Assembly: GCA_021801345.1 (NCBI GenBank)
Contig: JAJYYA010000027.1
Coordinates: 21,521-85,520 of the forward strand
From: Nitrospirota bacterium
GTDB taxonomy: Bacteria > Nitrospirota > Leptospirillia > Leptospirillales > Leptospirillaceae
Length of the DNA: 64,000 nucleotides
Reading direction: 5' to 3'
The notes under the pieces: model-generated
Database searches by the model: none
What the model saw: only the letters and a program-made list of their open reading frames with translations
Told to the model about the DNA's origin: nothing
Shown here: positions 27,267-38,661 of the stretch, one piece after another
How the letters are laid out: each line of letters begins with the position of its first letter
Position numbering within the stretch: the stretch's first letter is position 1
Translations under genes and position numbers: made by a program

Positions 27267-28151
27267 ATGTCGAAGAAAATCCTTCTGAAGACGATTGGCA
27301 TACTGACGAAACCTCACCGATCGTCCGAAGTCCGCCAGCTTCTTAAACCCCTCCTTCCCTGGCTTGCCGCAAAAAACCTTCATGTCATGCTTGACCGGGA
27401 AGCCATCCTTTCCTTGGGCGACACCACCCAGGACACATTCGACCGAGAGGCGATCGCCGCCTCCGCCGACCTTCTTGTTGTCCTCGGAGGTGACGGAACA
27501 CTTCTCTCTGCCGCACGGATCGCGACAAGCCGCCAGATCCCCATCCTGGGGATCAACCTCGGAACCCTCGGATTTCTGGCCGAGGTGCCGAAGGAGGAGA
27601 CATTCCATGTTCTCGAATCGGTTATCTCCGGCCGCTATGTCGTTGAAAGACGGGCCATGATCCATGCCGATCTCATCCGCAACAACCGGGATCTCCTTCT
27701 CTCCCACGACGTCCTCAATGATGTGGTCATCAACAAGGGAACGACGGCGCGCATGATCGAGGTGGAGATCTTTTCAAACACACACTTCGTCACAGAGATG
27801 AAGGGCGACGGGGTCATTTTCTCCACCGCCACCGGTTCGACCGCCTACTCGATGGCGGCCGGAGGCCCCATTCTTCACCCCGAGTCCCCCGGCATCGTGA
27901 TGACCCCGATCTGCCCTCACACGTTGACCCAGCGTCCCATCGTCTTTCCCGAGACCGCAAAACTCGAGACCCTCTTCAAAACAGGAGAAGCGAACGTCAT
28001 GGTCACCTTCGACGGACAGATCAGCGCCACACTCGAAAAAGGAGATGTCCTCAAGATTTCCCAGTCGGACCAGATCACCAGACTTCTGGTCTCGCCCGAC
28101 AGGAACTACTTCGAGGTTTTGCGCGACAAACTTCGGTGGGGGGGAGCGTGA
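27267..28151 (+). CDS. nadK: NAD kinase
   Basis: Phosphorylates NAD to NADP. 294 residues. Motifs: VVLGGDGTLL (nucleotide-binding GGDGT), NLGTLGFLAEV and TATGSTAYSMAAGGPI. The ATG at 27267 gives the family-normal N-terminus MSKKILLKTIGILTKP, although its ribosome site is weak; the frame is open 35 codons further up. The stop overlaps the next gene (GTGA). Confidence 0.94.
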   Translation: MSKKILLKTIGILTKPHRSSEVRQLLKPLLPWLAAKNLHVMLDREAILSLGDTTQDTFDREAIAASADLLVVLGGDGTLLSAARIATSRQIPILGINLGTLGFLAEVPKEETFHVLESVISGRYVVERRAMIHADLIRNNRDLLLSHDVLNDVVINKGTTARMIEVEIFSNTHFVTEMKGDGVIFSTATGSTAYSMAAGGPILHPESPGIVMTPICPHTLTQRPIVFPETAKLETLFKTGEANVMVTFDGQISATLEKGDVLKISQSDQITRLLVSPDRNYFEVLRDKLRWGGA

Positions 28152-28924
28152 AGGAGTTTTGTTCCAGTCGGGAATTCATGGAAGCGGTTTCGGAGATGGC
28201 TGTCGGTACAGGATTTCGACCGAGAGTTCTTGGCCATGTTCAGTCAGATTCCGGATCGGTTCCGATCCTTTCACTGTCACGAAAGGTTGCCGGGAGGGCT
28301 CCCCGAATTCTGATTGCCGCCGGAATCCATGGAGACGAGCCGGCCGGACCCCATGCCGTCCTTTCCCTGCTCGAACAGTTTGAAAAGGGGTGGGAGTCGC
28401 TTCACCGCCTTCAGGTCGAAATCGTCCCTTTGATCAACCCCTCCGGGTTCGACAGAAGGGAGCGGCACAACCAGACCGGGACCGACCTCAATCGCACCTT
28501 CGGCTCCCCGGCCCCTCCTCCGGAGATCCGCCTTCTGATGGACGACTACCGGAGACGCCCGATCGACCTTTTCGTCGACCTTCACGAAGATGTCGACACG
28601 CCAGGGTTCTATCTTTATGAACTGGCCCCAGACCTTCCCTCTGCCTTCGGGCCGAAGATCCTCGCCGCTCTCCGGGCCGAAGGCCATCCGATCAATCTCT
28701 CCCCTGTCATCGAAGGCATGGCTGCCACCGACGGACTGATCCTCCGCACCTCCCGCACCGTTCCCCGTTTCTTCAGGCAGGGCGCCCCACAGGGGCTCTA
28801 CATGAAACGCCTCGGAGCCCGGCGCACGCTGACCTTCGAATCCCCTCCCCGACTCCCTCTTTCCGACCGGGTCGCCATGCAGCTTCTCGCCCTCCGGACC
28901 GTCGTCGACCTCTATACCCCCTGA
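28148..28924 (+). CDS. M14-family zinc carboxypeptidase / succinylglutamate desuccinylase-like
   Basis: 258 residues. Zinc-ligand motif IAAGIHGDEPAG (H and E), then NPSGFDRRERHNQTGTD with the following LNRTF, the third ligand in FVDLHED and a catalytic Glu in LTFESPP. This is the M14 fold; bacterial members act on peptides, N-succinyl amino acids or cell-wall peptides. The GTG start at 28148 overlaps the nadK stop, with GGGGGGAGC as ribosome site. Convergent with lptD, only 14 bp apart. Confidence 0.82.
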   Translation: MKEFCSSREFMEAVSEMAVGTGFRPRVLGHVQSDSGSVPILSLSRKVAGRAPRILIAAGIHGDEPAGPHAVLSLLEQFEKGWESLHRLQVEIVPLINPSGFDRRERHNQTGTDLNRTFGSPAPPPEIRLLMDDYRRRPIDLFVDLHEDVDTPGFYLYELAPDLPSAFGPKILAALRAEGHPINLSPVIEGMAATDGLILRTSRTVPRFFRQGAPQGLYMKRLGARRTLTFESPPRLPLSDRVAMQLLALRTVVDLYTP

Positions 28925-28938
28925 CCGGGGAAGGGCCC

Positions 28939-31239
28939 CTACGGAACGACCGGAGGCGCGATCACATTCATGATCGGCGCCAGGGCCGCAACCCCGTTGA
29001 GGCTGATCGTAAAACCGAACCCCGTCTGAACCGGGAGGGGGGCCGGCTCGTTCACGATATAGTACATGAAGGCCCCCGACCAGCACTGTCCGTTATATCC
29101 CATATTGAACGACTCCATCTGCGTTCCCGCCCCGGGCCCCTGCCCCAGGTCGTAGTAATAGGCCCCTCCCAGATAAAGCCCATTGCTCGTGCTGACCCCG
29201 AGATAGGGAACCAGAAAGTTCGTCCCGTACGGCTGGGTGTAGGTCTCGGTAATCTCGGTCGGGCTGAAGAAATTGCCCATGATGGGAACGTTTCCCGCGT
29301 GGGCCTCCGTCTGACCGAGAACGGCGTTGAGCATGACCGGCCCGGGAGCCACCGCCGCCTGGTTGAACATGATGGCCGAGTCCTCTGTGGGCAGGACTCT
29401 CTGGTTCGCGTCGTAGAACCCCTCGGCAAAGAAGGAGACCGGCTGGCCGCTCAGAAGGTGGAGGGAGCCGTAGACCGGAGAGTAGGGGGTTTGAATCGGC
29501 AGAAAGGGGTTGGGAAGTGTCTGCCCTCCGAAAAACATCGTCTGGGCCGATCCGGGAAGGGTCGTATACTGGTAGGTATCGGCGAGCTTCAGCGAGAGAA
29601 GCTCCTTCGACTGTCCGTCGGCCCCCTGCCAGAATAGCCGCTGGGTAAAGGTCAATGTCGTGGCGTTCATGCCGAGGACATTGTCGGAAAACCCGCTCTG
29701 GATGATCTGGGTCTCGTTGTTCTGGGGAGCGTAGTCGAGATCGAGGTCGAGCTGCATCTGGTGGGTGAGAACCCCTCCCCCCGACGTGTAGAAGTCGCGC
29801 TCGACGGTGGACTGGGCCCCGATCCCCAGGTTCGGAACCGCCTGGTCGAAGGGGGTTGCCGTCTGGTAGCCCTGACTGTAGGCCGTGGTCAGAATCCCGG
29901 CATGGGGAGTCAGGACAAGGGCTCCGTCGCCCAGAACGTAAGATCCCGTGGCGTGGGGATAGACCAGCCCTCTCTGGAGCATAAGCGGCCCGCTCTGGAT
30001 CTCCGCCCCGGAGAGAAAGGAGGAGAAATAGAGCCCGGAACTCCCCAGAGAGTAGTCGTAGAGACTGGCGCTCCCCTGGGGGAGCTTCGAGACGGTCGTA
30101 TTGAGCCCCGGGAAGATGTCCTGGTTGTAGTCGGCGATAAGGTTGACTTCGCTGTTGTCCTGGTAGGCGTTCACGAAGAGGGTGGAGAGCAGCTCCGGGT
30201 TGAAGGTCATGGTCGAGCCCACGCTCATGAGCTGGTAGAAGTCCTGGGCGTTGACGTAGTTGATGTTTCCCATGATGGAGACATTGTCGGTATTGTAGCT
30301 GTAGAGGTCCGTCGTGGAGGCGATGTTCGTCCGGAGCCCCAGGGGAGAATAGTCGACCGCCTGGTTCGTGATGTTCAGGGAGAGATTCTGGATGGAGCTG
30401 ATCGCCTGCCGGTAGGTCACCCCCTCCCCGATGCCGAAGTTCGTCATGTCGTCCATCGCGATCGCAAGGTCGTAGGAGGGGTCGAGGTTCCAGAAGAAGG
30501 TATCGTAGAGGACCATCCCCTGAACGGTGTTGTACTGGACGTAGGGGAAGAGGAATCCCGACTTCTTCGAGGCGACGGGAAAGGAGAAATAGGGCATGTA
30601 GAGCGCCGGAACCCCCTTGATGTCGAGGGCGTTCGAAAGCCCAGAAAAGGCGTCGCCAAGGGTCATGTCGCCCGAGAGCGTGGAGATCGACCAGGAGGGA
30701 GAGGAGTTCTTGCCGCAGTCGCAGGTCGTCACCGAGCCCTTCTTGACGTGGTAGTGCTTGTGGTCCTTCCGGTGGATCACCTCTCCCTTGATGTGATAGG
30801 TGTAGAGGACCTGCGCGTTGTTCATGGAGTAGAACTGCTTTGTCTTGACCTTCCCATGGTAGAGGATCGCCTCTCCCGTGAGCAGATTCGCCCGGATCCG
30901 CTCCCCCTCCATGGTCGTCCGAGGGCCCTTGAAGAGGACATGTCCGGCCCCCCAGACGATACTGGTCTTCTTGTTCAGGATAAGCGAGTCGGCCCGAAGC
31001 GACCACAAATGCCGGGAAATATAGGCATGGCCATTGGCATGAAGAAGCGAGGTCTTCCGGTTGAGGCGGATATGGTCGGCCATGACCACGACCTTGTCCG
31101 TATCCGGAGACTTTGTTGGAGAAGACACGCTTGAGGTCTGCGGGTCGGCGGCCCGTGCCTCTCCCGGAGGAAAGAGGAAAAAAGCGAAGAGGAGGAGGGC
31201 AAGCCATAGGGGCCCTCCCGGGACCTTTAAAAATCTCAA
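28939..31239 (-). CDS. lptD: LPS-assembly protein LptD
   Basis: Outer-membrane beta barrel that inserts lipopolysaccharide into the outer leaflet. 766 residues: a signal peptide (WLALLLFAFFLFPPGEARA, cleavage near residue 30), an OstA/LptA-like jelly-roll (residues 45-200, ADHIRLNRKTSLLHANGHAY) and the LptD barrel (VPALYMPYFSFPV onward). Starts with TTG; it overlaps the folC stop (TTGA) and has a GGAGGGAG ribosome site. It shows the organism has LPS and places outer-membrane assembly at the end of the trp operon. Confidence 0.92.
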   Translation of the reverse strand: MRFLKVPGGPLWLALLLFAFFLFPPGEARAADPQTSSVSSPTKSPDTDKVVVMADHIRLNRKTSLLHANGHAYISRHLWSLRADSLILNKKTSIVWGAGHVLFKGPRTTMEGERIRANLLTGEAILYHGKVKTKQFYSMNNAQVLYTYHIKGEVIHRKDHKHYHVKKGSVTTCDCGKNSSPSWSISTLSGDMTLGDAFSGLSNALDIKGVPALYMPYFSFPVASKKSGFLFPYVQYNTVQGMVLYDTFFWNLDPSYDLAIAMDDMTNFGIGEGVTYRQAISSIQNLSLNITNQAVDYSPLGLRTNIASTTDLYSYNTDNVSIMGNINYVNAQDFYQLMSVGSTMTFNPELLSTLFVNAYQDNSEVNLIADYNQDIFPGLNTTVSKLPQGSASLYDYSLGSSGLYFSSFLSGAEIQSGPLMLQRGLVYPHATGSYVLGDGALVLTPHAGILTTAYSQGYQTATPFDQAVPNLGIGAQSTVERDFYTSGGGVLTHQMQLDLDLDYAPQNNETQIIQSGFSDNVLGMNATTLTFTQRLFWQGADGQSKELLSLKLADTYQYTTLPGSAQTMFFGGQTLPNPFLPIQTPYSPVYGSLHLLSGQPVSFFAEGFYDANQRVLPTEDSAIMFNQAAVAPGPVMLNAVLGQTEAHAGNVPIMGNFFSPTEITETYTQPYGTNFLVPYLGVSTSNGLYLGGAYYYDLGQGPGAGTQMESFNMGYNGQCWSGAFMYYIVNEPAPLPVQTGFGFTISLNGVAALAPIMNVIAPPVVP

Positions 31240-32629
31240 GCTCCCTCCGTCAGAGGGAGGTCCCTTTCGTTTCCCGAAAAAAGGACGCCTTCAGAGGGAG
31301 CAACGAAGCGGGGGCGAACCGCCCCCACAAGGTAGAGGGAGCCCGCCACGACAACGACCCGCCCGTCCCTCTCCCGAGCCCAGTCCAAGACCCGGTCAAG
31401 AAGGGCCGGCAAGGATCCCCGGACAACCGGAACCCCCCCGGCCTCTTCGATCCCTCCGACAAAGCGCTCCATCTCGGCGGGGGAGGTCCACGAACGCCTT
31501 CCGAGAGCCTTCCGGTCCGCCCCTTTCCCCTCCTCTCCAAGATCTGCAAAAAAGAGTGCCCCGGGTTTGGGCAGGGCGCCAACAATCGATTTGAGCATCT
31601 GACGCCAATCCTTGTCGGCGTGGAAGGCCAGACACCAGCCTATCGTGACCCCAGGTCCGAAACGGTCCCGAAGGGATTCGAGAAGGCGCTCCATCGCCTC
31701 GGGGTTGTGGGCGCCGTCGAGAATCGTCACCGGAGAAAGAGAGACGGTTTCAAATCGGCCGGGATTGGTCGCCGCATGCACCCCCTCCCGCATCGCCCCG
31801 GGAGAGAGCGCAAGGGGACTCCACTCGAGCGCCGCCACCGCCCCCGCCACATTGTCGGACTGGTAAGTCGCAGTCAGTGCCGGTGAAAAGACTCTCTCCC
31901 CCCATCGTCCCCGGTACCGCAAGAGGCGCTCGCCTCCCTCGCTCTCCGGTCTTTCCCAGCGGGAAAAGAAGTCCTTTCCGGAGAGCACCGGGAGAAAGCC
32001 CACCGTCCGCGCTCTTTCCAAAAAAGCTCGCCGGAGGACGGGATCGTGAAGGGTCGCCACAAAGGTTCTCCCCGGCCGGCCCACCGCCACCTTCTCCTCA
32101 AAGATCCGCTCGATTCCGGGACCGAGGATCTCTTCGTGGTCGAGCGAGACCCCGGTCAGGAGAGTGACCGCAGGGTCGCATACGGTGGTCGCATCCCATC
32201 TTCCCCCCAAGCCCGCCTCAAGGACCACGGCATTGCAGCCGGAGCGGGAGAAGGCCAAAAAGGCGACGACCGTGAGCAGCTCAAAGAAGGTCAGTTCGAC
32301 GGAGAGGGAGGAAGAGAGCCCGAAGACCTCTTGGACAAGCTCCGAGAAGACGGCGGAAGGCAGGATCTCTCCCGAAAGAGTGATGCGCTCCCGCACATCG
32401 GAGAGATGGGGAGAGGTATAGCGTCCCGTCCGGTAGCCGGCCTTCCTGAGGATGGATTCGAGAAGGCAGGCCGTCGACCCCTTCCCGTTGGTCCCGACGA
32501 CCTGGATCGTAAAGGGCCCCCGTTCGGGATGGTCCAAGGCCTTGAGAACGGCCCCGACCCTCTCGAGACCCGGATTGATCCCAAAATGCAAAAGCCCTGA
32601 CAGGATGGCCTTGACGTCATCCGGTCCCG

Positions 32630-32633
<4 letters not shown>
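31236..32633 (-). CDS. folC: Folylpolyglutamate synthase / dihydrofolate synthase
   Basis: Adds glutamate to dihydropteroate and to folates. 465 residues, Mur-ligase fold: the ATP-binding loop VVGTNGKGSTACLLE, then TSPHLSDVRERI and LEAGLGGRWDATTV, and a C-terminal ligase domain with ILDGAHNPEAM. The GTG start at 32633 overlaps the accD stop (GTGA). The neighbourhood accD-folC is conserved in many bacteria. Confidence 0.95.
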
Positions 32634-33547
<914 letters not shown>

Positions 33548-33561
33548 TCTTTTCTTCTCCT

Positions 33562-34371
33562 TCACGAAAGTCTTCCCGCCCTGTCTCGCGCCGTCACGAA
33601 CTCAAGAAACGTCTCCTCCCAAAGATCGGACTGCCTCTCGTCTTTGACCAGGCGGCTTCCGATAATGACGCCGTCGGCAAATCCCAAAATCTCCTGCGCC
33701 ATCTCCTTGGAGGAGACCCCGAACCCCATGCACACCGGAAGAGCCGTCCACTCTCGAAGTTGCCCCACCATTCTCCGCGCGGACTCGGTGATCGAGAGGG
33801 CGGCCCCGGTCGTCCCCATGAGTCCCACATAATAGACGAACCCCCGGGACTCCCGGACGATCCGCCGCGCCCTGCCGGGATCGGTCGTCGGAGAGACGAA
33901 TCCCACAAGGTTGATCCCGAACTCCCGGAAGACGGGGCGATAGTCCCGCGCGTCCTCAAAGGAGAGATCCGGAATCACAACCCCTGCGATCCTCCCCGTT
34001 GCCCGGGCCTTTTCGCAAAAGGCCCGGACCCCCATGTGGTGGAAGAGATTGAAGTAGGTCATCAGATAGATCGGGGGCAGGTCCTCTTGCGGGATCGTCC
34101 CGATCCAGTCGAGAATCGAGGAGACCGCCGTCTCGTGACGAAGAGAGCGTTGGGCTGCGGCCTGAATGACCGGGCCATCGGCCGTCGGATCGGAGAAGGG
34201 AATGCCAAGCTCGACCGCAAAAACGCCCCGGGAAGCGGCAATCTTAAGGTAGTGCCGGGTCGTCTCGAGATCCGGATCCCCCGCCACAAGATAGGGAATG
34301 AGTGCCGGAGGCGAGACCCCCCTTTTCCAGACCGTGGCATTCCGGTGTGCTCTCTTGTCCGGCGCGATCAC
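33562..34371 (-). CDS. trpA: Tryptophan synthase alpha subunit
   Basis: Cleaves indole-3-glycerol phosphate to indole and glyceraldehyde-3-phosphate. 269 residues. Signature [18 protein letters not shown] contains the catalytic Asp, and [11 protein letters not shown] and [10 protein letters not shown] follow. The GTG at 34371 overlaps the trpB stop (GTGA). The frame stays open far upstream inside trpB, but without similarity. Confidence 0.95.
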   Translation of the reverse strand: MIAPDKRAHRNATVWKRGVSPPALIPYLVAGDPDLETTRHYLKIAASRGVFAVELGIPFSDPTADGPVIQAAAQRSLRHETAVSSILDWIGTIPQEDLPPIYLMTYFNLFHHMGVRAFCEKARATGRIAGVVIPDLSFEDARDYRPVFREFGINLVGFVSPTTDPGRARRIVRESRGFVYYVGLMGTTGAALSITESARRMVGQLREWTALPVCMGFGVSSKEMAQEILGFADGVIIGSRLVKDERQSDLWEETFLEFVTARDRAGRLS

Positions 34372-35618
34372 AGGATCTCCCCTTTTTCTTCCAGGATCCG
34401 GGAGACCTCCATCACATCCTTGTCCCCCCGCCCCGACAGGTTCACGAGAATGTTCTGGTCTGCCCTCATCGTCTTGGCGAGACGAAGGGCATAGGCGATG
34501 GCATGGGAGCTCTCGAGCGCCGGAATGATCCCTTCGGTGCGAGAGAGCGTCCTGAAGGCCTCCAGCGCCTCTTCGTCCCCGACGGAGTCGAAGAGGATCC
34601 TCCCGGTTTCCCGGTAGTAGGCCAGCTCCGGACCGACGGCCGAGTAGTCGAGTCCGGCCGAAACCGAGTGGGTATTCTCGATCTGTCCGTCTCCGTTTTG
34701 GAGAACGTAGGTACGCGTCCCCTGAAGGACCCCCACCGATCCGCCGGAAAATCGGGCGGCATGCTCGCCCGGCGAGAGCGAACGTCCCCCGGCCTCCACT
34801 CCGAACATGCGAACCTTCGTATCGGCGATGAACGGATGAAAGAGGCCGATGGCATTGCTGCCCCCGCCGACGCAGGCGACGAGGGCGTCGGGAAGAACGC
34901 CCTCCGTCTTCAGAAACTGTCTCCTGGCCTCCTTCCCGATGATCGACTGGAAAGAGCGGACCATGAGCGGGAAAGGATGGGGACCAAAGGCCGTTCCCAG
35001 AAGATAATGGGTCTCTCCCACGGTACGGGACCAGTCCCTGAGAGCTTCGCTGATCGCATCCTTGAGCGTCCGTCCTCCGAGCTCGACGGGATTGACCTTC
35101 GCCCCCAGAAGCTTCATGCGAAAAACATTGAGCGCCTGACGGCGGACATCTTCGGATCCCATGTAAATCTCGCACTCAAACCCCAGGCGAGCGGCCACCG
35201 TCGCGGTCGCAACCCCGTGCTGTCCGGCACCGGTTTCCGCGATGAGGCGCCGCTTCCCCATACGGGCGGCCAGAAGTCCCTGCCCCACGGCGTTGGTAAT
35301 CTTGTGGGCTCCCGTATGATTGAGATCCTCCCGTTTGAGCCAGATGCGGGCTCCCCCGGCCGCTTTCGAAAGAGAAAGCGCCGGGTAGAGAGGGGTGGGG
35401 CGGCCGGAATAATTGGAAAGCATGCCGACAAAGGTCTTTCTAAACGATGGATCCTTCCATGCCCCCCGAAAGGCATGCTCGAGCTCATAGAGAGCCGCCA
35501 TCAGCGTCTCGGAAACAAATCGCCCGCCAAACTCCCCGAAGTATCCCCGAAGATCGGGAAGAACGGGAGAGGCTTTCGCAGTCGCACCCTGGACGGCCCT
35601 CGCCTTCACGGGCTTCAC
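34368..35618 (-). CDS. trpB: Tryptophan synthase beta subunit
   Basis: Condenses indole with serine using PLP. 416 residues, a TrpB1-type. The PLP-lysine region [19 protein letters not shown] and the glycine-rich phosphate loop [15 protein letters not shown] are both visible. GTG start overlapping the trpF stop (GTGA). Confidence 0.97.
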   Translation of the reverse strand: MKPVKARAVQGATAKASPVLPDLRGYFGEFGGRFVSETLMAALYELEHAFRGAWKDPSFRKTFVGMLSNYSGRPTPLYPALSLSKAAGGARIWLKREDLNHTGAHKITNAVGQGLLAARMGKRRLIAETGAGQHGVATATVAARLGFECEIYMGSEDVRRQALNVFRMKLLGAKVNPVELGGRTLKDAISEALRDWSRTVGETHYLLGTAFGPHPFPLMVRSFQSIIGKEARRQFLKTEGVLPDALVACVGGGSNAIGLFHPFIADTKVRMFGVEAGGRSLSPGEHAARFSGGSVGVLQGTRTYVLQNGDGQIENTHSVSAGLDYSAVGPELAYYRETGRILFDSVGDEEALEAFRTLSRTEGIIPALESSHAIAYALRLAKTMRADQNILVNLSGRGDKDVMEVSRILEEKGEIL

Positions 35619-36256
35619 AGAGTGACCTCCCGGCTGCGAACATTTTTCACAAAGGTCCGGATGCGCCCCTCCTCCTTAACCCCGGGCCGGGATTCAACCC
35701 CTGAGGAGACATCGACGCCGAAGGGACGTCGTCCCCCGAGAGCGTCTAACGCCAACCCGACAGAGTCCGGAGTCAGCCCTCCTGACAGGACAAGTGGAAG
35801 CGGCCACTTGAGCCCGCTCAGAGCGGCGTAGTTCCACACCTCTCCGGTTCCGCCCAGCCCCTTTTCGGAGCGCCCCTCCACCAAAAGACGGAAGGCTCCG
35901 TGGGGGGCGTCGAGCTGCGCGCGGCCGTCCCATCGCACCACATGCATCCAGGGAACCCCGAAAGAGGAGAGACGTCCGTACTCCTCCCGGCCCAGAGGAC
36001 CTCCGTGCCATTGAATGAGATCGATCTCGACCCTGTCGACGACCTCCCCGATCTTCTCCCAGTCGGCCTCCGTAAAGACGCCGACCTTCTCAAGCCGTTT
36101 CCCGGCGGCCAGAGCGATCTCAGCCGCCCTGTCGACCGAAAGAGCCCGGGGCGAGCGCGATGAAAAGATGAGACCTATCGCATCGGCCCCGGCCGCCTCC
36201 ACAAGGAGGGCATCCTCGGGGCGGGTCAACCCACAGATCTTAATCCACAATCCCAC
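35615..36256 (-). CDS. trpF: Phosphoribosylanthranilate isomerase
   Basis: TIM-barrel enzyme of tryptophan synthesis. 213 residues. The N-terminal catalytic Cys is in [33 protein letters not shown] near the C-terminus is the phosphate-binding region (cited as GVDVSSGVE). The GTG at 36256 has a GGAGGAG site five bases before and overlaps the trpC end by 17 bp. Confidence 0.95.
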   Translation of the reverse strand: MGLWIKICGLTRPEDALLVEAAGADAIGLIFSSRSPRALSVDRAAEIALAAGKRLEKVGVFTEADWEKIGEVVDRVEIDLIQWHGGPLGREEYGRLSSFGVPWMHVVRWDGRAQLDAPHGAFRLLVEGRSEKGLGGTGEVWNYAALSGLKWPLPLVLSGGLTPDSVGLALDALGGRRPFGVDVSSGVESRPGVKEEGRIRTFVKNVRSREVTL

Positions 36257-37043
36257 GAAACTCCTCCAGTGCACGTCCCGGATCGGACGCAGAAAGAAAG
36301 CTCTCCCCGACGAGCAGGGCATCAACGCCAAGATCTGCCATGCGCCGATAGTCGGCGTGGGTCTTCAGCCCACTTTCCGCAACGCGGACAACTCCTTCGG
36401 GGAGACCGGCGAGAAGACGCGCCCCCCGCGCAAGATCGATCTCCAGAGTATCGAGATCCCGACTGTTGACCCCCACCATGCGCGCGCCGGCCGAAAGCGC
36501 CGCCTCCACCTCGCGATCCGAGTGCGTCTCGACAAGCACCGACATCCCAAGAGAACTCCCCAGGGAGAGAAGCAACTTCAGAAGGTCGCCCGGAAGGATC
36601 CTCACGATAAGAAGCAGGATGTCCGCTCCGGCAACCCGGCTCTCCAGGACCTGGTAAGGGTCGACAATAAAATCCTTTCTGAGGATCGGCAGCGCCTCTC
36701 CGGCCGGACTTTTTCGCACAGTCGCGAGATCATCGAGAGCGCCGCCAAAGAACGTGCCGTCGGTCAGGATCGACAGGGCCGCCGCCCCGGACCTTCGGTA
36801 GGACTCCGCGATCTCGAGCGGAGCGTAGGGGTTCCGGATCTCTCCGCGTGACGGGCTCTTCCTCTTCATCTCGGCAATGATCCCAGGCGAGCCTCCTCCC
36901 GCCTTCGGGAGGAAGGCAGGAGGAAAGGGACGGACGGGCGGTGCATCGGCCAGGGCCTTCTCGAGTGCGGCGAGGGGACGCCGTCCCCCCGATTCTTCCA
37001 CCTCCCGCCTCTTGCGGAAGACAATCTGCTCCAACAGTGTCAT
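36240..37043 (-). CDS. trpC: Indole-3-glycerol-phosphate synthase
   Basis: 267 residues. The catalytic Lys region IAEMKRKSPSRGEI and the ligand-binding LSILTDGTFFGGALDDL are clear, with LPILRKDFIVDPYQV later. The ATG at 37043 overlaps the trpD stop as ATGA; an ATG eight codons earlier is also in frame but lies inside trpD. Confidence 0.96.
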   Translation of the reverse strand: MTLLEQIVFRKRREVEESGGRRPLAALEKALADAPPVRPFPPAFLPKAGGGSPGIIAEMKRKSPSRGEIRNPYAPLEIAESYRRSGAAALSILTDGTFFGGALDDLATVRKSPAGEALPILRKDFIVDPYQVLESRVAGADILLLIVRILPGDLLKLLLSLGSSLGMSVLVETHSDREVEAALSAGARMVGVNSRDLDTLEIDLARGARLLAGLPEGVVRVAESGLKTHADYRRMADLGVDALLVGESFLSASDPGRALEEFRGIVD

Positions 37044-38053
37044 CGCGTGTGAGCGCTCCCCTGCCATCGGGTCAGCACCCCCAGAGCCTTCCCCGAGTCG
37101 ATCGACTCCCGGGCCAGCCCCACCCCCTCCGGCAGGCTCGAGGCGGCTCCCGCAACGATAAAACCCGGAGCGGCCCCGGCCAGGACCCAGTCTTTCAGGG
37201 GACCCGGCTCCCCCGCCAGGACCCGGCGGATCAAGTCGGCATTTTTCATTTTGTCCCCGCCGCGGGCGGCCTCGAGAGGCGAAGAGGAAAGACCGAAGTC
37301 ACTGGCTGTGACCTCACGCCAGGACCTCCGGCCTCCCGACAGATGAAGGATGGTCGTGGTGGAGGAGAGGTTGACCTCATCGAGTCCGTCTCCGTGAAGG
37401 GCCATGACCTCGACACTCCCTGTCTTCTCCAGCACATCGACAACCGTCTCGAGCTTCTGTCGGTCATAGACCCCCACCACCTGCCGCGTCACCTTCGCCG
37501 GATTCGACAGAGGGCCCAAAAGGTTGAAGATCGTCCGGACTCCGAGTTCGCGCCTCACCCCCGCCGCCAAGCGAAGGGCCGGGTGGTAAAGAGGGGCAAA
37601 AAGAAAGGTCAGCCCATTCGCAAGAAAAAGACGGGCCGCCTCCTCGGGCTCGACATCGACGGCAATTCCCAGTGCCTCGAGCACATCGGAAGAGCCGGCA
37701 AGGCTGGAAACGGCGCGGTTGCCATGCTTCACCACCGGAACACCCCCCCCGGCCAGAACAAAGGAAACCGCCGTCGAAAGGTTGACCGTCCCGGCGCGAT
37801 CTCCGCCCGTGCCGCAGACATCGAGCGCCCCTCCCGCCTCTACAGGGAACGGCCGGCACCGGGCCCGCAGAGCATCGACCGCCCCGGCAATCTCGTCGGA
37901 GCTCTCCCCCTTTACCGACAGTGCCACAAGGATCCCGGACAGGAGCGCGTCGGAGACCTGACCGTCCATGACAGCCCCCATGACCTCGGCCATCTCCCCC
38001 CGACTGAGGGAGCGTCCTTCCATCGCCGCCGCAAGCGCCTCTCTCGGGGTCAC
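37040..38053 (-). CDS. trpD: Anthranilate phosphoribosyltransferase
   Basis: 337 residues, not fused to TrpG. PRPP-binding motif DVCGTGGDRAGTVNLST and VVKHGNRAVSS, both typical of TrpD. GTG start overlapping the trpG stop (GTGA). Confidence 0.97.
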   Translation of the reverse strand: MTPREALAAAMEGRSLSRGEMAEVMGAVMDGQVSDALLSGILVALSVKGESSDEIAGAVDALRARCRPFPVEAGGALDVCGTGGDRAGTVNLSTAVSFVLAGGGVPVVKHGNRAVSSLAGSSDVLEALGIAVDVEPEEAARLFLANGLTFLFAPLYHPALRLAAGVRRELGVRTIFNLLGPLSNPAKVTRQVVGVYDRQKLETVVDVLEKTGSVEVMALHGDGLDEVNLSSTTTILHLSGGRRSWREVTASDFGLSSSPLEAARGGDKMKNADLIRRVLAGEPGPLKDWVLAGAAPGFIVAGAASSLPEGVGLARESIDSGKALGVLTRWQGSAHTR

Positions 38054-38661
38054 GAAGAGACATCCTTCCCGGTCTGGCGCCCGCCCCTTGCCTTTGCCAA
38101 ATCCACAAAATTGGAAAGAAGCCGCTTTCCGTGAAGGGTCAGAATCGATTCGGGATGGAACTGAACACCCCAGACGGGATAGCTGCGGTGAGCCATCGCC
38201 ATGACCTCCCCCTCCTCCGTACGGGCCGTGACACGAAGCTCGTCGGGGAGAGAGCTTTCAAGAACGATCAGCGAATGGTATCGCGTGGCGTCGAAGGGGG
38301 AAGGGATCCCGGCAAAAAGCTCGGACCCGTCATGAAAAACCGGAGAGGTTTTTCCGTGCATCAGCCGGGGCGCCCGAACAACCGCCCCCCCGAAGACCTC
38401 GCCAATCGTCTGGTGCCCAAGACAGACCCCGAGGATCGGGGTCTGCGCTCCAAGTTCGCGCACGATCCGGGGGCAGATGCCGGACTCGGCAGGGGTTCCG
38501 GGCCCCGGAGAGAGGACGATGGCCTCGTAAGCTCCGGGCTCGATCTCCGAGAGGCTGATCCGGTCGTTCCGGAAAACCTCCATCTCCACCCCCAGCTCCC
38601 AGAAGTACTGAACAAGGTTGTAGGTGAAGGAGTCATAATTGTCGACCATCAGAAAAGCCAT
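38050..38661 (-). CDS. trpG: Anthranilate synthase component II (glutamine amidotransferase)
   Basis: 203 residues. Class I glutaminase: [17 protein letters not shown] start, nucleophile in PILGVCLGHQTIGE, and VQFHPESILT with the catalytic His and Glu. Provides ammonia to TrpE. Overlaps trpE by 13 bp. Could also serve folate synthesis as PabA, which is common when only one copy exists. Confidence 0.95.
   Translation of the reverse strand: MAFLMVDNYDSFTYNLVQYFWELGVEMEVFRNDRISLSEIEPGAYEAIVLSPGPGTPAESGICPRIVRELGAQTPILGVCLGHQTIGEVFGGAVVRAPRLMHGKTSPVFHDGSELFAGIPSPFDATRYHSLIVLESSLPDELRVTARTEEGEVMAMAHRSYPVWGVQFHPESILTLHGKRLLSNFVDLAKARGGRQTGKDVSS

Noticed and set aside
29093..31207. Long open frames on both strands over lptD (704 codons minus, 457 codons plus)
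   Set aside because: The lptD frame carries the signal peptide and LptD motifs; the others are low-complexity shadows.
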